Shown: positions 48,591-61,981, counted from the first letter of the stretch. The stretch is DNA of 64,000 nucleotides from Isoetes taiwanensis (GCA_021234155.1 JAJEKV010000039.1:5748745-5812744); one strand, 5' to 3'. The notes: a model not told the origin generated them from the sequence alone. Made by a program: numbers and translations.

Positions 48591-50335
48591 GATAAAATAA
48601 GGAGATTTTGAGAATTTTGAATAGAGCCCTTCAGGTCCACCATCAACAAAATGTGGTACACTTTAATTTGAAATTTGGTCCCGCCCAACGTGGGCGGGAA
48701 TTAGGTGCATCCACATTAAATATTAAATTTGAGTGGTCTTATAGTAGAGTGGCAGGCAGTGAGCGACCATGCTAGGTTCTCCGGCCATAGCCAAGGCCGA
48801 ACCTCATCGCCATAGCCAGGGTTTTCGGCAGGGGTTATGGATCTACAAGATTTCTGTAACGGCCATAGCCAAGGCCGGATCTCAAGGCCAAGCTTTTGTT
48901 ATTGGGTTTTACAACGGCCAAAGCTGAGAATCGGGAGTGGAAACTTCGTGAATATTATTTTTAAGGCTAGTGGAGGGGTTTTCTACAAGAAGGTTTTCTG
49001 TAAAGAATATCAGAGCTAGATTCGATCTCATTGGGCTTCTATTCTTTTTTTTATCTCTCAATGCAGCTAATCCACGCAACACAAGGTACTCAGAATGGTC
49101 TGGCGATTTAGACGGGCTCTGGTTCTATCCTTTCAACAAAAAGAATCGCCTTATTTCGAATTGGATTTTTCTGCACAGATATGGGAAATGCAGCATTTTG
49201 TATTGGGCGCCCACAAAATCGATCAGAAGATCTTCAAATGGGAAAAAATGGTCGTGATCATAAATTTAAAAAGGGAAAACATGTTGGGTCTGAGAATCCG
49301 ACTCCCAAATCGCTGCAATAATCTGAAAAAGGCCAGAAATCTATGTATTTTTCCACGGCAATCTCTTCTTAGGCTTCCAGATCTTCAGGCCGATAAATGT
49401 TTTTGTTTTTTCGTTTCTATATGGATTGCCGTCCTTGCTTCCTGTAACTATTCTTATTTGTGATATGCAGGGCAGAGCTCTCAAATCCGTCTTAGAGAGC
49501 CTTCAAATCTGCGATACACGGCATTCAAATCCTAGGGTCTGCTCTCTGCTTGCCACTCCGTGGGTTAACCACTGCGGGTATTCCACAGATCTCTCAAGGT
49601 ATTCCACAACTCTATAATCTCAATAAAAATTCCACATCCAAGGTATTCCGCAGATCAGAGGATATTTCGTTACTCACTCACTGGTAAGTTTTAGAGAATT
49701 CATCTGTCTTTTTTGGTATTTACCATCTAATTGCAATCGTAGGCGATTCTTACCCTCTAATTGCTATCTTAGCATCCGTACAGAATCTTACAAGCTCTAG
49801 TTTATGGAAGCTTTATGCTCCATGAAATCGCAATGGCGATTTGGGTGAGCACAACCCAAGGGAACACATCTATATTCATGTTCAAGCAAATCGCCACGGC
49901 GATCTTCTTGAGAAAAAAAATTGTTTTTTAATGTTTTATTTTCTTAGGATTGTATTTCTTATCAAGCATTTTCATTAATATTCTTATTATTGGGTAAACA
50001 AAATTGCATAAAATGAAAATGTTATTTTGTCTTTGGTTGTCTAATATGCACCCATTTCTTGTTCTAGAAGATCGCAATGGCGATCTTTCGGAGCCCATCA
50101 TGTGCAATATCTACGTCAATTACAATGCTATATATTATAAATAAGCCGTAAAAATTAAGTATATTGGTCTTCCATGTGCAAAATGATCGCGATCGCGATT
50201 TGTCCAACCTTTTTTGCTTGTTTTTGGGTCATCAATGAGGTACTCGTGAATGCATTTTTGCGATTTATATGGCCACTGCAACCTATTTCAAGCTAAACGA
50301 GAAATCCAAATTTCTCAAAATAATGAATTCTTGCT
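48591..50335. other. No gene recognised; repeated short GC-rich motifs
   Basis: GGCCATAGCCAAGGCCG-type phrases recur at 48780-48890. Splice-like TTGTGATATGCAG is at 49458. Four quasi-palindromes of the form AATCGC..(T/C)GGCGAT lie at 49828-50205. It might hold 5' exons of a transcribed gene, but no convincing protein was found. Confidence 0.35.
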
Positions 50336-51764
50336 TAAAGGACACGGAGGTGTCATTCGTCCCACGCCTTCTATGGGAACCCTATATAGCGGAAGCATAC
50401 ATACAAGTTAGCACCTAGCATACAAAACATAGAATATCATACCACCATGAAGGGTGGGCATCCATCAATACGAGCAACATCCCAACATCAACATAGTATA
50501 GGCAATACATCAAATGGGGCTCTAACCCAGGCTCAGACTCCAGGGAATCAGCTGACGGTCAGGGCCTCCAGATAACAACAGACGGAGTCATGACAAAGGC
50601 ATTGGCTGGCATAGAACAATGGCTAGGGTAGTCCACTCCATCCGCCCCTCCTGTGCACACTTTGCAGATAGGCTGAATCATGCTATGACATGGTTGTAGT
50701 CTTCCGGACATGTAATCTCATGGAATCACCCGATGAGACTACTCCAAGTTACATCTCCCCGGTCCGATGAGGCAGGAAAGGGGAAAATCCTTTCCAGAGC
50801 ACGGTGCTTTCACGGGTGGCTAGGGGATCGTGGTTCCGTCAGGCAACCATGCATCCGTACCTGACTTTAAACCCCCAAAATCCATAGGCCACCCCGGCAC
50901 GCCTATCAAGCCCAGGACGTCCCTATAGGCACGTATTCTGTGACACAGGAGGTGTCAGATCCATACCCGGCCCATAAGCAACGACTGACTATAGAACTAG
51001 CCACAATAGGGAGCCTTGTAGCCACGCTAAGCAAGGTTCCACCCCCACTTCACCATCATGATCCTTGTCTGGTGCTCAGCCACACCATGCCCTCGACAGC
51101 CAGGAAGCTCTTGTGCACAGGCCGCATTTAATGGAGTTTAAAGGGTTCTAGCTAAGAGCATCTCTATGTCTAGGCAGCTTTTAGGTCTCTACCCCCTTTT
51201 AGCCCCAAACACGCAGGATGAATAGAAGGAAAGAACATTCATATTGAAACCATCCATCATAATCTCAAATAGAGCATAAAAGAGAGTTTAATCATTCACC
51301 TACTCATACAAGAGTTAGGTTAGAACACAAGCTACCTAAAGACTGACCTCTGTCTTGGCTAGACCCATTGTCACGAAGAACATCCATGATTCAAGGTTAG
51401 TTAGTGTGCTTAAGCTGCTCCTCCCTTCTCCAATCTTTTCCAAATCGATTTGGGGCAGGATTGTGGGTGGAGGCCCAGCTTGCCCCCTTGGAATAGCAAG
51501 TCTCCTCTGTCCCAATCGATTTGGCCAGGTGGCTCCCTTTATTAGCTAATCAATATTATTAATTAGCCTAATTAGGTTAATTAGATTAACGAATATATAA
51601 TTATTTAGTATAGCTAACATAAACCACTTTTAATGTTAACCCATAATCCCCCTTTATAGACCAACATACCTGGTGATGTGTCACGGTAGTTATACGTATA
51701 GCATATAAATACGTGGAACGTTACACCCTGAAAATGATTTATAGTGTTACCCAAATCTAGAGGG
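50336..51764. other. No gene recognised; possible LTR-type repeat
   Basis: The composition changes to GC-richer text with no long frame. AATCGATTTGG occurs twice (51445, 51517) and TTAATTAG-type AT repeats at 51550-51600. It could be a retroelement LTR, but no partner copy is in the window. Confidence 0.3.
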
Positions 51765-53130
51765 GCATAACTTGCTTCAGAAATTTGTGCACTAGGATGC
51801 CCTACATCATTGCCCAATCCATCATGACTTGCTTCTGAGATCTATGTATAGGTTGCAATGATGTGAGAGCCAGAGCTTAGCACTGCAGTGTGGCCTATTA
51901 GAGTTTCTTGAGGGTTATGGTCTGCAGCAAGAAGAGCAATAGCGTCCCCCCCACCCCCTTCCTTCTCCCTCCACCCCCAAAGCTTTAGTTTCTCTATCCT
52001 GTAAAATTTCTATCATATTAAAACCTATCTTGTCTCCCTATAGTGAAAAAATTCCTTGAGATTAGATGCAACTATCCCAAACATGTCTCGCATCAAGTCA
52101 TATACTAGACAATGTAACAAAGCATGCTCTTCATTTTCTATGTCTCCACCACCACACTTTGCAATCTTGCATTGTCATGGGAATGTTTTGAATCTCCCTA
52201 CTTCAACACCGAGATGGTACGAGCTGAGATGCATTCTGATTACAATATACCTCTCCTTTATAGAGATATTCTCATGTAAGTGTGCATCAATGTCCAAATT
52301 GGGATTCATTGCTTATACAAAAGCATTTTAGTTTTCAGATTCTGCTACTATTTTTTCTTTATTTTCTATTGGACCCAGAGCCTATTATCCTCAACTAGAA
52401 GCACATCTTTCAATTGAATATCGCATTTACTTAACCATCTTCTCGCATCTGCAAACCATCATTTCTCTTCACTTGCCAACATAGCATGATGCGGATTCTA
52501 GTATTATCCATTTGTTTAATTTTCTGTAGATACCTGATATATATGAGTATTGCTTCCCCTTCTAGTGGGATGAGTATGCATTTAGCTAGCATAATCGGAT
52601 ATAGAGTTTGAACCCTCACACCCAGCTCTAAACATATGATTTTTTAGAACATGTCAATATCTTCCCACAAGCATTGAGGTAAGATTGGCCTACAAATTTC
52701 ACAGCCATACAAGACAACATTTTGTACAAGAGCGTGAACTCAGCCCAGTTACTTATCTTCTGTTCGAGAATTGTAACAAATGATTGAGAACAGGCTGCTA
52801 ACCATCATCGTCCTATAATTATTTGCATCTGTGATTGTGCCACCTTTGTGAATTGGGACAACTCTATTCAATTGCCATACTTTAGGAAACCCGTGCTTCA
52901 TTGCCGCATTTAACATTTTAGCAATCATTTTGTGAAGGTTCTCTCCAGCCCATTTCAAGCATTAAACACACAAACCATGCACATCTTTAGTTTTGCCATT
53001 TGCAAGATGATTGATGCCTTCCCTCACATCCTCGTATGTGAGAATGAGTTTTAATTCAAGTTTCTCTCATCTGCTACTATGCCGTCCACATGATACAGTT
53101 TGACCACTTGATCCCATAACTCAATGGCAG
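51765..53130 (-). mobile_element. LINE D1 fragment
   Basis: 51765-51840 resembles the 5'-region sequence at 48320-48390. 52056-52320 antisense resembles the ORF2 C-terminus of LINE C. 52958-52749 reads VWQLNRVVPIHKGGTITDAN and NYRTMMVSSLFS, an early RT block. 53130-53040 reads the pre-RT region with LYHVDGI. Heavily broken. The interrupted order suggests more than one insertion or rearrangement. Confidence 0.65.
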
Positions 53131-53965
53131 GGGGGATTTGAACCCTCCTGCCATTGGTAGACCCACAAAGCATGTCATGACCAAAATAAACATAGAACAA
53201 AGCAACAATAAGAACATAACATTAAGAAAATAAAGTATTATTCTACTACCAGTAGCTGCTGCAAACAAAATACCAGAAAACCCTTGAAGAAACTGTCAAC
53301 TTTGAAACATCCAAGAAAAAAGCACAGCAACAAAGTTGCACAGCGGCTGGATATTGGCTAAAATCTTGCATATTGTCTGCAAGTCTAAAAACTAAATCAT
53401 TTTTGCTGCAAATCTAAAACCCACCAACAAAATATGAACGCATGCATCACATAGAGGAAAAAACACCCTGCACCCACCGAAAGAGCTGCATATCGCCTCT
53501 GAAACCTGCTAAAGAGAACCCTGCTCTGCCCAAAATATCATCCGGAACCCCATCTCCGTAATCTTGCTCTTCTGCAAAATATCTCTTCATCCCACTCCTG
53601 CAAAAAATCCTTGTGCTTACTCCATCTCCAAAACCCCGCCTCCTACAAAAACTCCCTGCATCTAATAGTAGACCGCCTCCGCCATGTGCACGCCGTCCTG
53701 CGCCCTTATTTCTTGCTCCACACTTGACCTAAACAAAAATACCTAAAATAGAATGCACATCACCAATATGAAAGCCTCTAAATAGCAGCATGCCACGTCA
53801 TCATTTTTTAGCATCTTCATGTGACGTTTTCTACGAGCTAAAATAGCAACTTCAATGAAGGCATCTCCTTCAGTCAAACCAGCCCATCCACCATCAATAT
53901 CATACAAAAATATCTACTTATACACTGCCATAACCATTCACAATCTTATGTAACACCATATGCTT
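53131..53965. other. Insertion between LINE fragments; no gene
   Basis: It starts with an inverted repeat around GGGATTTGAACCC (53126-53155), which looks like a tRNA box B on the minus strand. The remainder is A/C-rich with no coding signal. The LINE text before it (53085-53125) is repeated at 53984-54025, so a duplication or a second LINE copy is involved. Confidence 0.4.
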
Positions 53966-54460
53966 TCACATTTTGGGAGCTTTACCATCCACATGATACA
54001 GTTTGATCACTTGATCCCATATTTCATTGGCTGTGAGAGGAATTTGTTGCTTTTTTGTGTTTTTCAACTTACTCCAAAAGAGCTTTGGTTCTATGAGAGA
54101 CTGATCGAGAAGGGATTCTTGTAAGCTTTGATGAATTTTATTCATTCTGACTGGCTTTTTATATTCCTTTCTGTGTATCTCTCTTTGCATACCAACATGC
54201 CTTTTCACCATTTTCTTTGCCAACTGGCATTTTGGTCAAACCGTGAATTACATTTCATGCCTTATAAAACATTTAGTTGCAGCCTCATCCAAAATCCTAG
54301 GGATTATATCACTAATACCAGCAACATCCTCTGGCTAGTACAAATTTGTCACCATAGACTCCACAACTTCCTTATAATTTTCCACCTTTTTTCGGATTCA
54401 TTCTTGTCATCGGGTTTGTCTTTGACATCAGTGGCATGTAAATACCTATAACAGAGATGG
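53966..54460 (-). mobile_element. LINE D2 fragment (region before RT)
   Basis: 54223-53966 reads MAKKMVKRHVGMQREIHRKE, then LIEPKLFWSKLKNTKKQ and ANEIWDQVIKLYHVDG. This is the linker between endonuclease and RT in plant L1-type LINEs (FW..LK block). Upstream to 54460 antisense text is similar in style but broken. Confidence 0.55.
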
Positions 54461-54710
54461 TCATAAGCAAAGGTGCATAGTCTAATTCATATTAGACTAG
54501 TATAATAAATTAGTATTTTGTTTTAACGTTCTAGAATGTCCTAAAATTTCTCGTCCGGGCTGACACCTGGATGGCGCTGCTAAAAGTATTGTGCATAGGT
54601 TGACTTCATGAGGCGGGATTCTATCCTAGTGTACAAAATAAGCATGCACTATTACATATGCTTTGCCAAACGAAAACAAGAGAAGTCGGTAAAGATCTTG
54701 CAACTGCCTC

Positions 54711-54815
54711 AACTTAAGCACGTTTTGGCTTAAATAGAACTGGGATGGGTGACCTCCTATTCTGTTAAACACATTACGTTTTGGCTTAAATAGAACTACG
54801 ATGGGTGACCTCCTA
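54711..54815 (+). repeat. 5S-rRNA-derived fragment in two tandem copies
   Basis: CTTAAGCACG...TTGGCTTAAATAGAACT followed by GGGATGGGTGACCTCCT resembles the 3' half of plant 5S rRNA (GTTAAGCGTGCTTGGGC...GATGGGTGACC). A second copy starts at 54775 with ACGATGGGTGACCTCCT. The 5' half is absent, so it is not a functional gene. Cassandra-type TRIMs carry such 5S-like sequences in their LTRs. Confidence 0.55.
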
Positions 54816-54879
54816 TTATGTTAAACACATTGTCTTGTTGAATGTGACTAGGGATTCCTTTGATGATGATCTTCAATGT

Positions 54880-55200
54880 GGTAGAACTTCTATCTAGAAC
54901 ATATCAATTTGTCCACTAATGAATGTGCTCTGTTTGTCCATCAATGATGCCCCCCAACATGGTAAAACTTCTGTCTGGAATGCACTCAATTTGTCCATGA
55001 TGATGGTCCCCAACATGGTAAAACTTGTATCTGAAATGCGCTCAGTCTCTCAACTAATGAATATGCTTAGTTGTTCACTAGTGCATGTGCTCAGTTTGTC
55101 CATCAATGATGATCCCAACGTGGTAGAACTTCTGTCTAAAATATGCTAAGTTTTTTTTACTAGTGAGTGTGCTCAGTTTGTCCATAGGCGACGATGCTCA
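54880..55200 (+). repeat. Diverged ~60-75-bp tandem repeat
   Basis: Phrases such as CTCAGTTTGTCCATCAATGATG and AACATGGTAAAACTTCTGTCT recur five or six times with variations. No coding function. Confidence 0.7.
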
Positions 55201-58200
55201 TTTTTGCCTACTAGTCGTGGGGGATTTCATCCTCTATCTGATGGTAAGATAAGCTAACTAGTTTAAAGACTAGGCTAGTCTAGTAAATTAGTATATCGAG
55301 ATGCCGGGGCATCATTATGGGCAACACTTCTAATGCCGCCATCTACATGCCAGTCGCCACGTGGGATTTTTTGGCATTCAAGGATTTTGGAAAGAAATAC
55401 AAGTTGACTATCAAATAATGGTCCATTAAGCACCTTCCAAGTGTGTCATAAGGTAGCTTCTCTATCATAGTCGTCCAAGTTATAAACCAGTAAAGGAAGT
55501 TCACCAATTACTTTTGGCAGGTTTCCCCCGTGTTCTATCCAGAAAGGGGAAAATTTCGAACTAGACTTCCTAGGAAGTTGGATCCTAGGGCCCCTCTATA
55601 ATATCCCCAGCATTGGACCATACTCCTCTGTAATATCCTCACCATGTTGGAGCATACTCAATACTACAGGAGCACACTCTTTGCTTCCAAGCTCATTTCA
55701 AGATGCTAGTCCCATGGTCCTTGATGCCTTTTGTGATTTCGCGCAGAACTATAGGATTAAAAAATCAAAGGATAAAAAAGATTAAAGGATCAATTTGTAA
55801 TCTTAGCATAGGTCATGGAAAAGGAATGTTGTATCTACCATGATCTGTAAAAGCTACTTATGCAGACGCTTTACTAAGGCAAAACTATAAAATATATATA
55901 CGTCAACCCCTTTTACAGATTTTGCTTGTTTGTTGTTTCATATCCATATTCAAAGTTGACATCTCTTACATGTAAGGCTAACCATAAGATAAAGTAATGT
56001 CATGCTATATTAATGATAAAGTACAAGAAAGGGTTACGATTTGATCATAGTCAAACTTGCCACATTTAGGTTCAAGCTACTATCCAAAGCATAATTCATT
56101 CACCAAATCCATGCTATTAGGCTATTGGCATTTCACATTCAATTCAATTCAATTATAGGCTAATATGTTAGTATTGCTTTATCTCTCATCATTCACACCA
56201 AACCTAATATGCACTTTGAAGGTTGGTCTCCAATTGGATGTGAAAATCCTCCTCTTTGCGATTGAGATCGATTGCGACAATACTACGACCAAGCCTTAAT
56301 TTTGAATGGGACCCCTAATAGTTTTTTGAAAGGCAAGTAATTTGTAGGGCAAAATTTTGGCCTGCCATTCTTTTGCATGTCCAAGTTTTTGAAAGATATT
56401 CAAAGGTTAAACCATAGAAATCATAAGAAAAAAACATCAAAACTACGGATAATGTATTTTAAGTCTTGATAACTAAACAAAAGGATTTAAAATAACATAG
56501 TATTAGAAGCATTACTATGTTTCACAACGACACAATGCGACGCTGCTTGTCTTCCACCCACGTAGCAAAAAAACAGAAAAAGAATAGAAGGCAAGAAAAA
56601 CTTTATTCTTGAATCAGAATATTGAAATAAAAAAATATATAATAGTTACCCCTATTTCATAGTTCAAGCTGTCATGCTATTACACCAACCATATCCTTGC
56701 CCCAATTATAATTAGGCAACAACTAGATTTACAATTATTACTCTATGAAAAAGGAAGAAATCACAACTGATTAACATTGACAAGTTGCCATTGCCAATGC
56801 AAGGAATAAGGAAAATCTTTATATGCAATTTGTTGTTCAGAAATCAAAAATCTTAATGCATAAAAACAGAGTTGCCCATTCAAAAAACGGAAATCATTCT
56901 ATTCAAGAGACGAAATACCTCTGCACTGAGTGGGCTCCGAAGCAGATTAGCCAAATTGGTCAGATTCAGATCAAACTGCATATCAAAATTCATGCAGATG
57001 AAGAAGATGGGCATTAGGTTCCCAAAATGTTGTTGGGGGGTCGTGTAACATATGATTTTGCAAGGTTTAGCCATGTATTCGTATCTAAAAATGGTATTTT
57101 GCTGACTCACAAATTTGGTTTTGGGTTGGCAATGGTCGAATGGGGTGTATTCTTTTTTGGGGGAAGGGCTAATTTTTAGAAGTGGAGTCGTGGCGATGTT
57201 CTGGCGTGCACGTGGAGCGGATGGTTCAGAGCAGCTCTATCTTTTTGTGGAAACTAGGGTTCTTGACGTCTCTGTGTGTGAGGGCACGGCGGCCTGGCCA
57301 TGGCGGCCTTCTTCTGGTGGATATGATGCCGAGTACGTGCGCATGGCGGCTTACTTCTGCCAGGAACATTTGCTGGCGGTGTTGTTCTGGCGGATGCGCA
57401 AGAGTTTGGGGTTTTTTTTGCAGAGTCACGATATCAGGATTTGCAAGAGGAGTGTGAGCAGCGTCACACAAGAAAGTTGATTTTTTATTTTAGTTTACCA
57501 TAGTAGTTGTAGTTTAGCACAGTAGTAGGCTTCACTTTGTTTTTGTGAGAAGCTCTTCATGGCAGGGCATTGGTACTGCCGTTTCTTGGCAGGGGGTTCA
57601 AATCCCCAATTGTTTTGTTGAAACTGCAGTATGTTGGCACATAATTGCTGTGTGGATGCCCTTGTGAAATAGATTCATGATATGCTGGGTGCTGCAGTGC
57701 TGCTGGGTCCTTCAATCTGTGAACAATGCATGTGTAGTTGGTGTCAAATACTGTGTATGAGGGGCATGCAGCTCCGCAATGCACTGAAGACCTCCTCCTG
57801 TTAATCTGCTTGCAAGTATGAGATTTCTACTGAATTCTGCTGCACAACGACAATGGAGTTTGCTGAATCTGTTTGGAGTGCCTGTTTGCTTGTTCTTCAT
57901 TACGGAGTATGTAGTTGGTTGACTTCATGGGAATACGTTCTAGCTCACCTTTGGATGACGTGGAAAATGGGGTTTGACCCCATCTTGCCATAGCTTGAGG
58001 GTTTGGCATATTCTCTGTTATATGCCTTAGTTCACTGGCTAGGATTGAGCGATTATAGGATTGAGCGATAGTGGGAAGGAAAGAAAAGGAATTAAGGAAA
58101 AAGGATAAACTTTTACCGTTCTATCTATTTTCTTTTTCGCATTTACTCGCCTGCCAAACTTTTCGTTGAGCAGATAATTAAAAAATTGAGAGTCAAATGT

Positions 58201-58940
58201 TGTTCTGGTCATTTTCAATTTTTGCTAGATGAATAATAACAAATAAAATTGTAAAGTATAATAAAAATATGTACATAATACGAGTGCTTTTTTTTTTTAA
58301 AAACCATGCCATTCTTTTTAAGGATAACTTTTTCCTAAGCTTCTAAATTTTTTCCCTTGCCATTCTTAAGAATAATTATAGCCATTGTTTGCATGGCTAG
58401 GATCCCGAAGAACGGTACTTAACACTTCAAATTTAAGGCTTGCTACGAACTTCACAACTTATAAAATGTGGCTGCAAAGCGCAACGTCAGTCATGAATCA
58501 TCAACGTCGAGAAAGAAATCTTATTCCATCAGAATAATAATTTGAATCTGCAATTTGGCCATGGTGATGCAATGTAATTCATGGATGCTTACGAATTCTA
58601 GATTGATTGTAACATGTTGCAAAAGCTGATTGATAATATCAATACTCCAATGAGTGACAATATTGGCATTTTGTTTGATTAATCTGATGCACACCAATAC
58701 GAACAACTGAGAGGTCATGTATACTTGTCAAAGGTTGTCTCGGTGGCTGTCGGAGATGGGACGACACGGCGTTGTGTCTAGTGAGGCTATACCCAACCAT
58801 TGATGGACTCTTGTAGTTGTAGGAGATGTTCGACTTGGGGGCAATATGTATGGCGGCATGGAATGTGGGAAGCGGATTCCAGGGGCCCCACGACCGGCAG
58901 GAGCCGGGAGCGGGTCTGGAATCCGTGACCCACTTCCAGG
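55201..58940. other. Intergenic interval, no gene recognised
   Basis: AT-rich. The only long frames, at 57115-57480, lie in a locally G-rich patch, overlap on both strands and show no motif. A tRNA-like head is annotated separately at 57550. Confidence 0.5.
57550..57625 (+). mobile_element. Possible tRNA-derived SINE head
   Basis: TGGCAGGGCATTGGTACTG (box A-like) and GGGGTTCAAATCCCC (box B-like) are spaced ~22 nt apart. A related inverted motif is at 53126-53155. No target duplication was identified. Confidence 0.35.
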
Positions 58941-58944
58941 CCGC

Positions 58945-59063
58945 CACAACATGGCAACTGGGAGTTTTGCTTGATTCTTACCTGCAGGTGACCGCTTGAG
59001 CGGAATTGCTGTGCCGCTTTCCATTCCGGAGGCAGAATCGCCGACCCAGTTGCCATGTTGTAT
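58945..59063. repeat. Inverted repeat around ACAACATGGCAACTGGG
   Basis: ACAACATGGCAACTGGG at 58947 is inverted at 59047 (CCCAGTTGCCATGTTGT) with an ~80-bp loop. It is possibly a miniature foldback. From 59064 to 59600 no feature is visible. Confidence 0.6.
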
Positions 59064-59604
59064 GAGAGAAAAATAAAACACAACTATGTAAGAAAAAAAA
59101 TCGGCCAGTGTGTGATGCTGACATGTATGAGAGCTATTCGCTGCTGACGTGTCGAAGACCTATTTGCTGCGCCTGCTCTTAATAAACTAAACATCTGTCT
59201 GTCTGTACATTCGTGGACGAGATGAATTTATTTGGGAAATTTCTTTTATTTATTCTTTGGGCTTTCAATTAGCTGTCGGGTTTCAAATCTCGAGCAGCGT
59301 ATGCCAAACTTTTTTTTTGCTCAAGGATAATTTCCTAAGGATTTCTAAGGTTACCGGAAATTGGCAGATGTGCTCGGAAAATTCCTAGTATGAGTAAAAG
59401 ATATCGGAATTTTTCCTTTTCTTAAACAATCACCCGGAACTATACTATTTTCAAGAAAATAAAGTAAAAACAAGTTCCAAATTTCAGACCAGAAAGTTTA
59501 ATGTTCCAAGGAAAAATAAAATAGAACCAAGTTTCAAAATCCAAGTAATACAATGCAAACAATTTTCATGAACTTATAAAAACAATTTCTCAAACAAAAT
59601 GGGA

Positions 59605-61981
59605 CTATAACTGTTCCAGAATTTCCATATCCTCCTCCTCGCTCGCAATTTCTTCTTCCTCTACATCTAGAGGAAACTCCAAACCTTCACTTATGACATT
59701 AGTATCAGGCCCTTCCATTTGAGAAGAAGTACCTGTGTAAATGTGCCTAAACTTCGCAGCAGATTCCCAATGTTTAATGCTAGTAGAGAAGTCGAAGTTT
59801 TCTAGACTTGGACCTTCAATTGCAATGCGAACTAAGGCTTCAACAGCAGGTGACTTCAACTTATTTCTGTACTTCACCTTTATAATGTTTACTCTACTAA
59901 AACCACGTTCACAAATTGCTGTACTACAACATTGGACAAGGCCAATTTGTGCAACTTTTAGTAGCTCTGGATATTTCGAAGCCCACGTTTCCATGCAAGA
60001 AATCATGGTCCAAGTATCGCCAAAGCTCTTTCCTGCCCAATCTGTACTACCTTGCATTCTAAATTTCAGAAATTCTTTCAAGAACTGATTTTTATCAATA
60101 AGAGCATGATATTCTTTGCCATTTACTGTTTTTTTCCTGCCAAAAAAATCTGCAAGTTTAGTGATCTCAACACTTCCAAAATTCTGTAATTCCCTTGCTC
60201 GCTTTGGCATATTAATGGGTGCTAAAACTTTTAAACATGACAGCAGCTCCTGTTCTTGCATGCGATCTTTCAAAGATGCCACTAAGGCACGTGAGAATGC
60301 TTCTTGAAATGACAATCTTCTTGATAAGATCCTCACCTAGAATTGACCTTCTCATCTGCACTCCTCTATACATGTCACCTTTAACAGCGCTGCGTAGAGC
60401 AAACAACATTCCATCCTTGCTGCCAAAATCTGGAATGACGGGATAACCTTTACTATCAAAGTCAAATCCATTCAAATCAATTGTTCGAGCAAGCAAATAT
60501 TCAGCTTCAATCTCCATGATTACATTATTACATAAACTCCCAATTGTAGTGACATCCACATAGTTTCTTTGGAAATCAAGACTTAAATCTGTCATCTTTT
60601 GGAGGATATCAGCAAGATAGTGTAGAACATACACAACCTAAAAAATATGGACATGTATTAGCTATGATATCAGATCAGCACTCTTTACCTTTAAAAAAAA
60701 AGGAAAAAAAAAAGAATAGAGATAGCTACTTACCTTGAAGTCTCTTAGATTGTCATACATGGACGCGTTTTCCTCCTTCAAAACATTCAAAATTGGCTCC
60801 AAAATATCACATAGCTTTTTAATAGCACGATGCCTACTAAGCCATCGTGTTTGTTGGATCCCTTGAACCTTCAATTCATCATACTCAAGTTCCTTTTCCA
60901 TTTGAGCCAGTAGATTCAATCTATTTGTGCTTCGAGAAAAAAAACTAGCAATTTTATTAACAAGTGCATCTATCAACATGCACATTGCTTCACAATCAGC
61001 AAAACTTGAAGCAGATTCAAGACAAAGATTAGTACGGTGCGCCACACAATGTAAGCTGATCATGAACGGATTTACATACTTCTTAAGACGAGCAGCAACA
61101 CCCGTATTGCAGCCTGTCATAACAGATGCTCCATCTGATCCAAATGCTAAAAATTTATGTGTGTCCAGCCCACACTCCTTCACCTTTTCCATGATAGCCT
61201 CATAAATGGATGCCGCAGTGCCATCAACTACTTTACTAATGGCAAGAAAAGTTGTCACAACTTTTGATCCTTCTAAAAATGTAGCAAACATAATCAGATG
61301 CTTTGTGGTACTAATGTCAGTCGATTCATCGACCATTATTCCAAAGAAAGGACTTTTTTTTATTCTTTCCCAAGTAGATGCTTCAATTGATTTGCTAATG
61401 CTGTCCACAAACTTAGCACAAGCCTTCTCATTCTCATAATGCCCCGTAAGGTTCTTAGCACCACACGCTCGCATTAAAACCACAAGCTTTTCAAACTTTC
61501 TAAATGCAAGGTCTTCTTTGGCTATCAGATATGCACATCTAAACAGATTTGTAAGAGCAAAGCTAGCTGAAACCCTCTTTTTCTTAGCTACTTTCTCCAA
61601 TGAATTTTTTCCATTTGCTGCCAACCATGAAGAATGCCTATGGCCAATACTACTTGCATGCTCAAAGAAGGCGGAGGTTCTCACATTCATCGATCCTTCT
61701 TTACCAAAGGGGCTTTTAGTCTTTGTATCTAGTTTACAATATTTACAAAACACTCTACCCTTTTCATGGTTGAACTCTAACCAATCCCAATCTCTTAACC
61801 AAACATCTTGCCATAATTTTCTGTTTTTTAGAATCATATCAACATCTTGTACAGTTTCTTCATCGTTACCAGGATTTGAAGGCACAAGATTTTCTTCAAC
61901 GTGGTCAGCCCTCTGAAAACATGGCATTTGAAGCAAAGAAGGCTGATCTGGTTTGCGTTTATGACTCCTCCTAGCAGTCAT
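59605..61981 (-). pseudogene. hAT-family transposase, one intron, one frameshift
   Basis: From the Met at 61981: a TTF-type zinc finger (C79, C82, H108, H114/116), then the DDE core (FFGIMVDESTDIS with Asp218; LAFGSDGASVMTG with Asp283; LHCVAHRTNL) to 60735. There GTAAGT opens an intron of about 97 bp, closed by TTTTTTAG near 60640. The second exon continues VVYVLHYLADILQKMTDLSL to ~60330, where one base is lost. The third frame (to 59605) holds the hAT dimerisation region STAICERGFSRVNIIKVKY and an acidic end. The domain order and ~770-residue length suit the ZNF862/TTF-hAT subgroup of plants and animals. Apart from the frameshift it is close to intact. Terminal repeats and 8-bp target duplication were not found by eye. 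Confidence 0.88.

Noticed and set aside
54711-54815. 5S rRNA gene
   Set aside because: Only the 3' half is similar, twice, and the internal promoter region is incomplete.
57115-57480. Possible protein gene of 121 codons
   Set aside because: The frames overlap on both strands in a GC-rich patch, show no motif or conserved pattern, and there is no promoter evidence.
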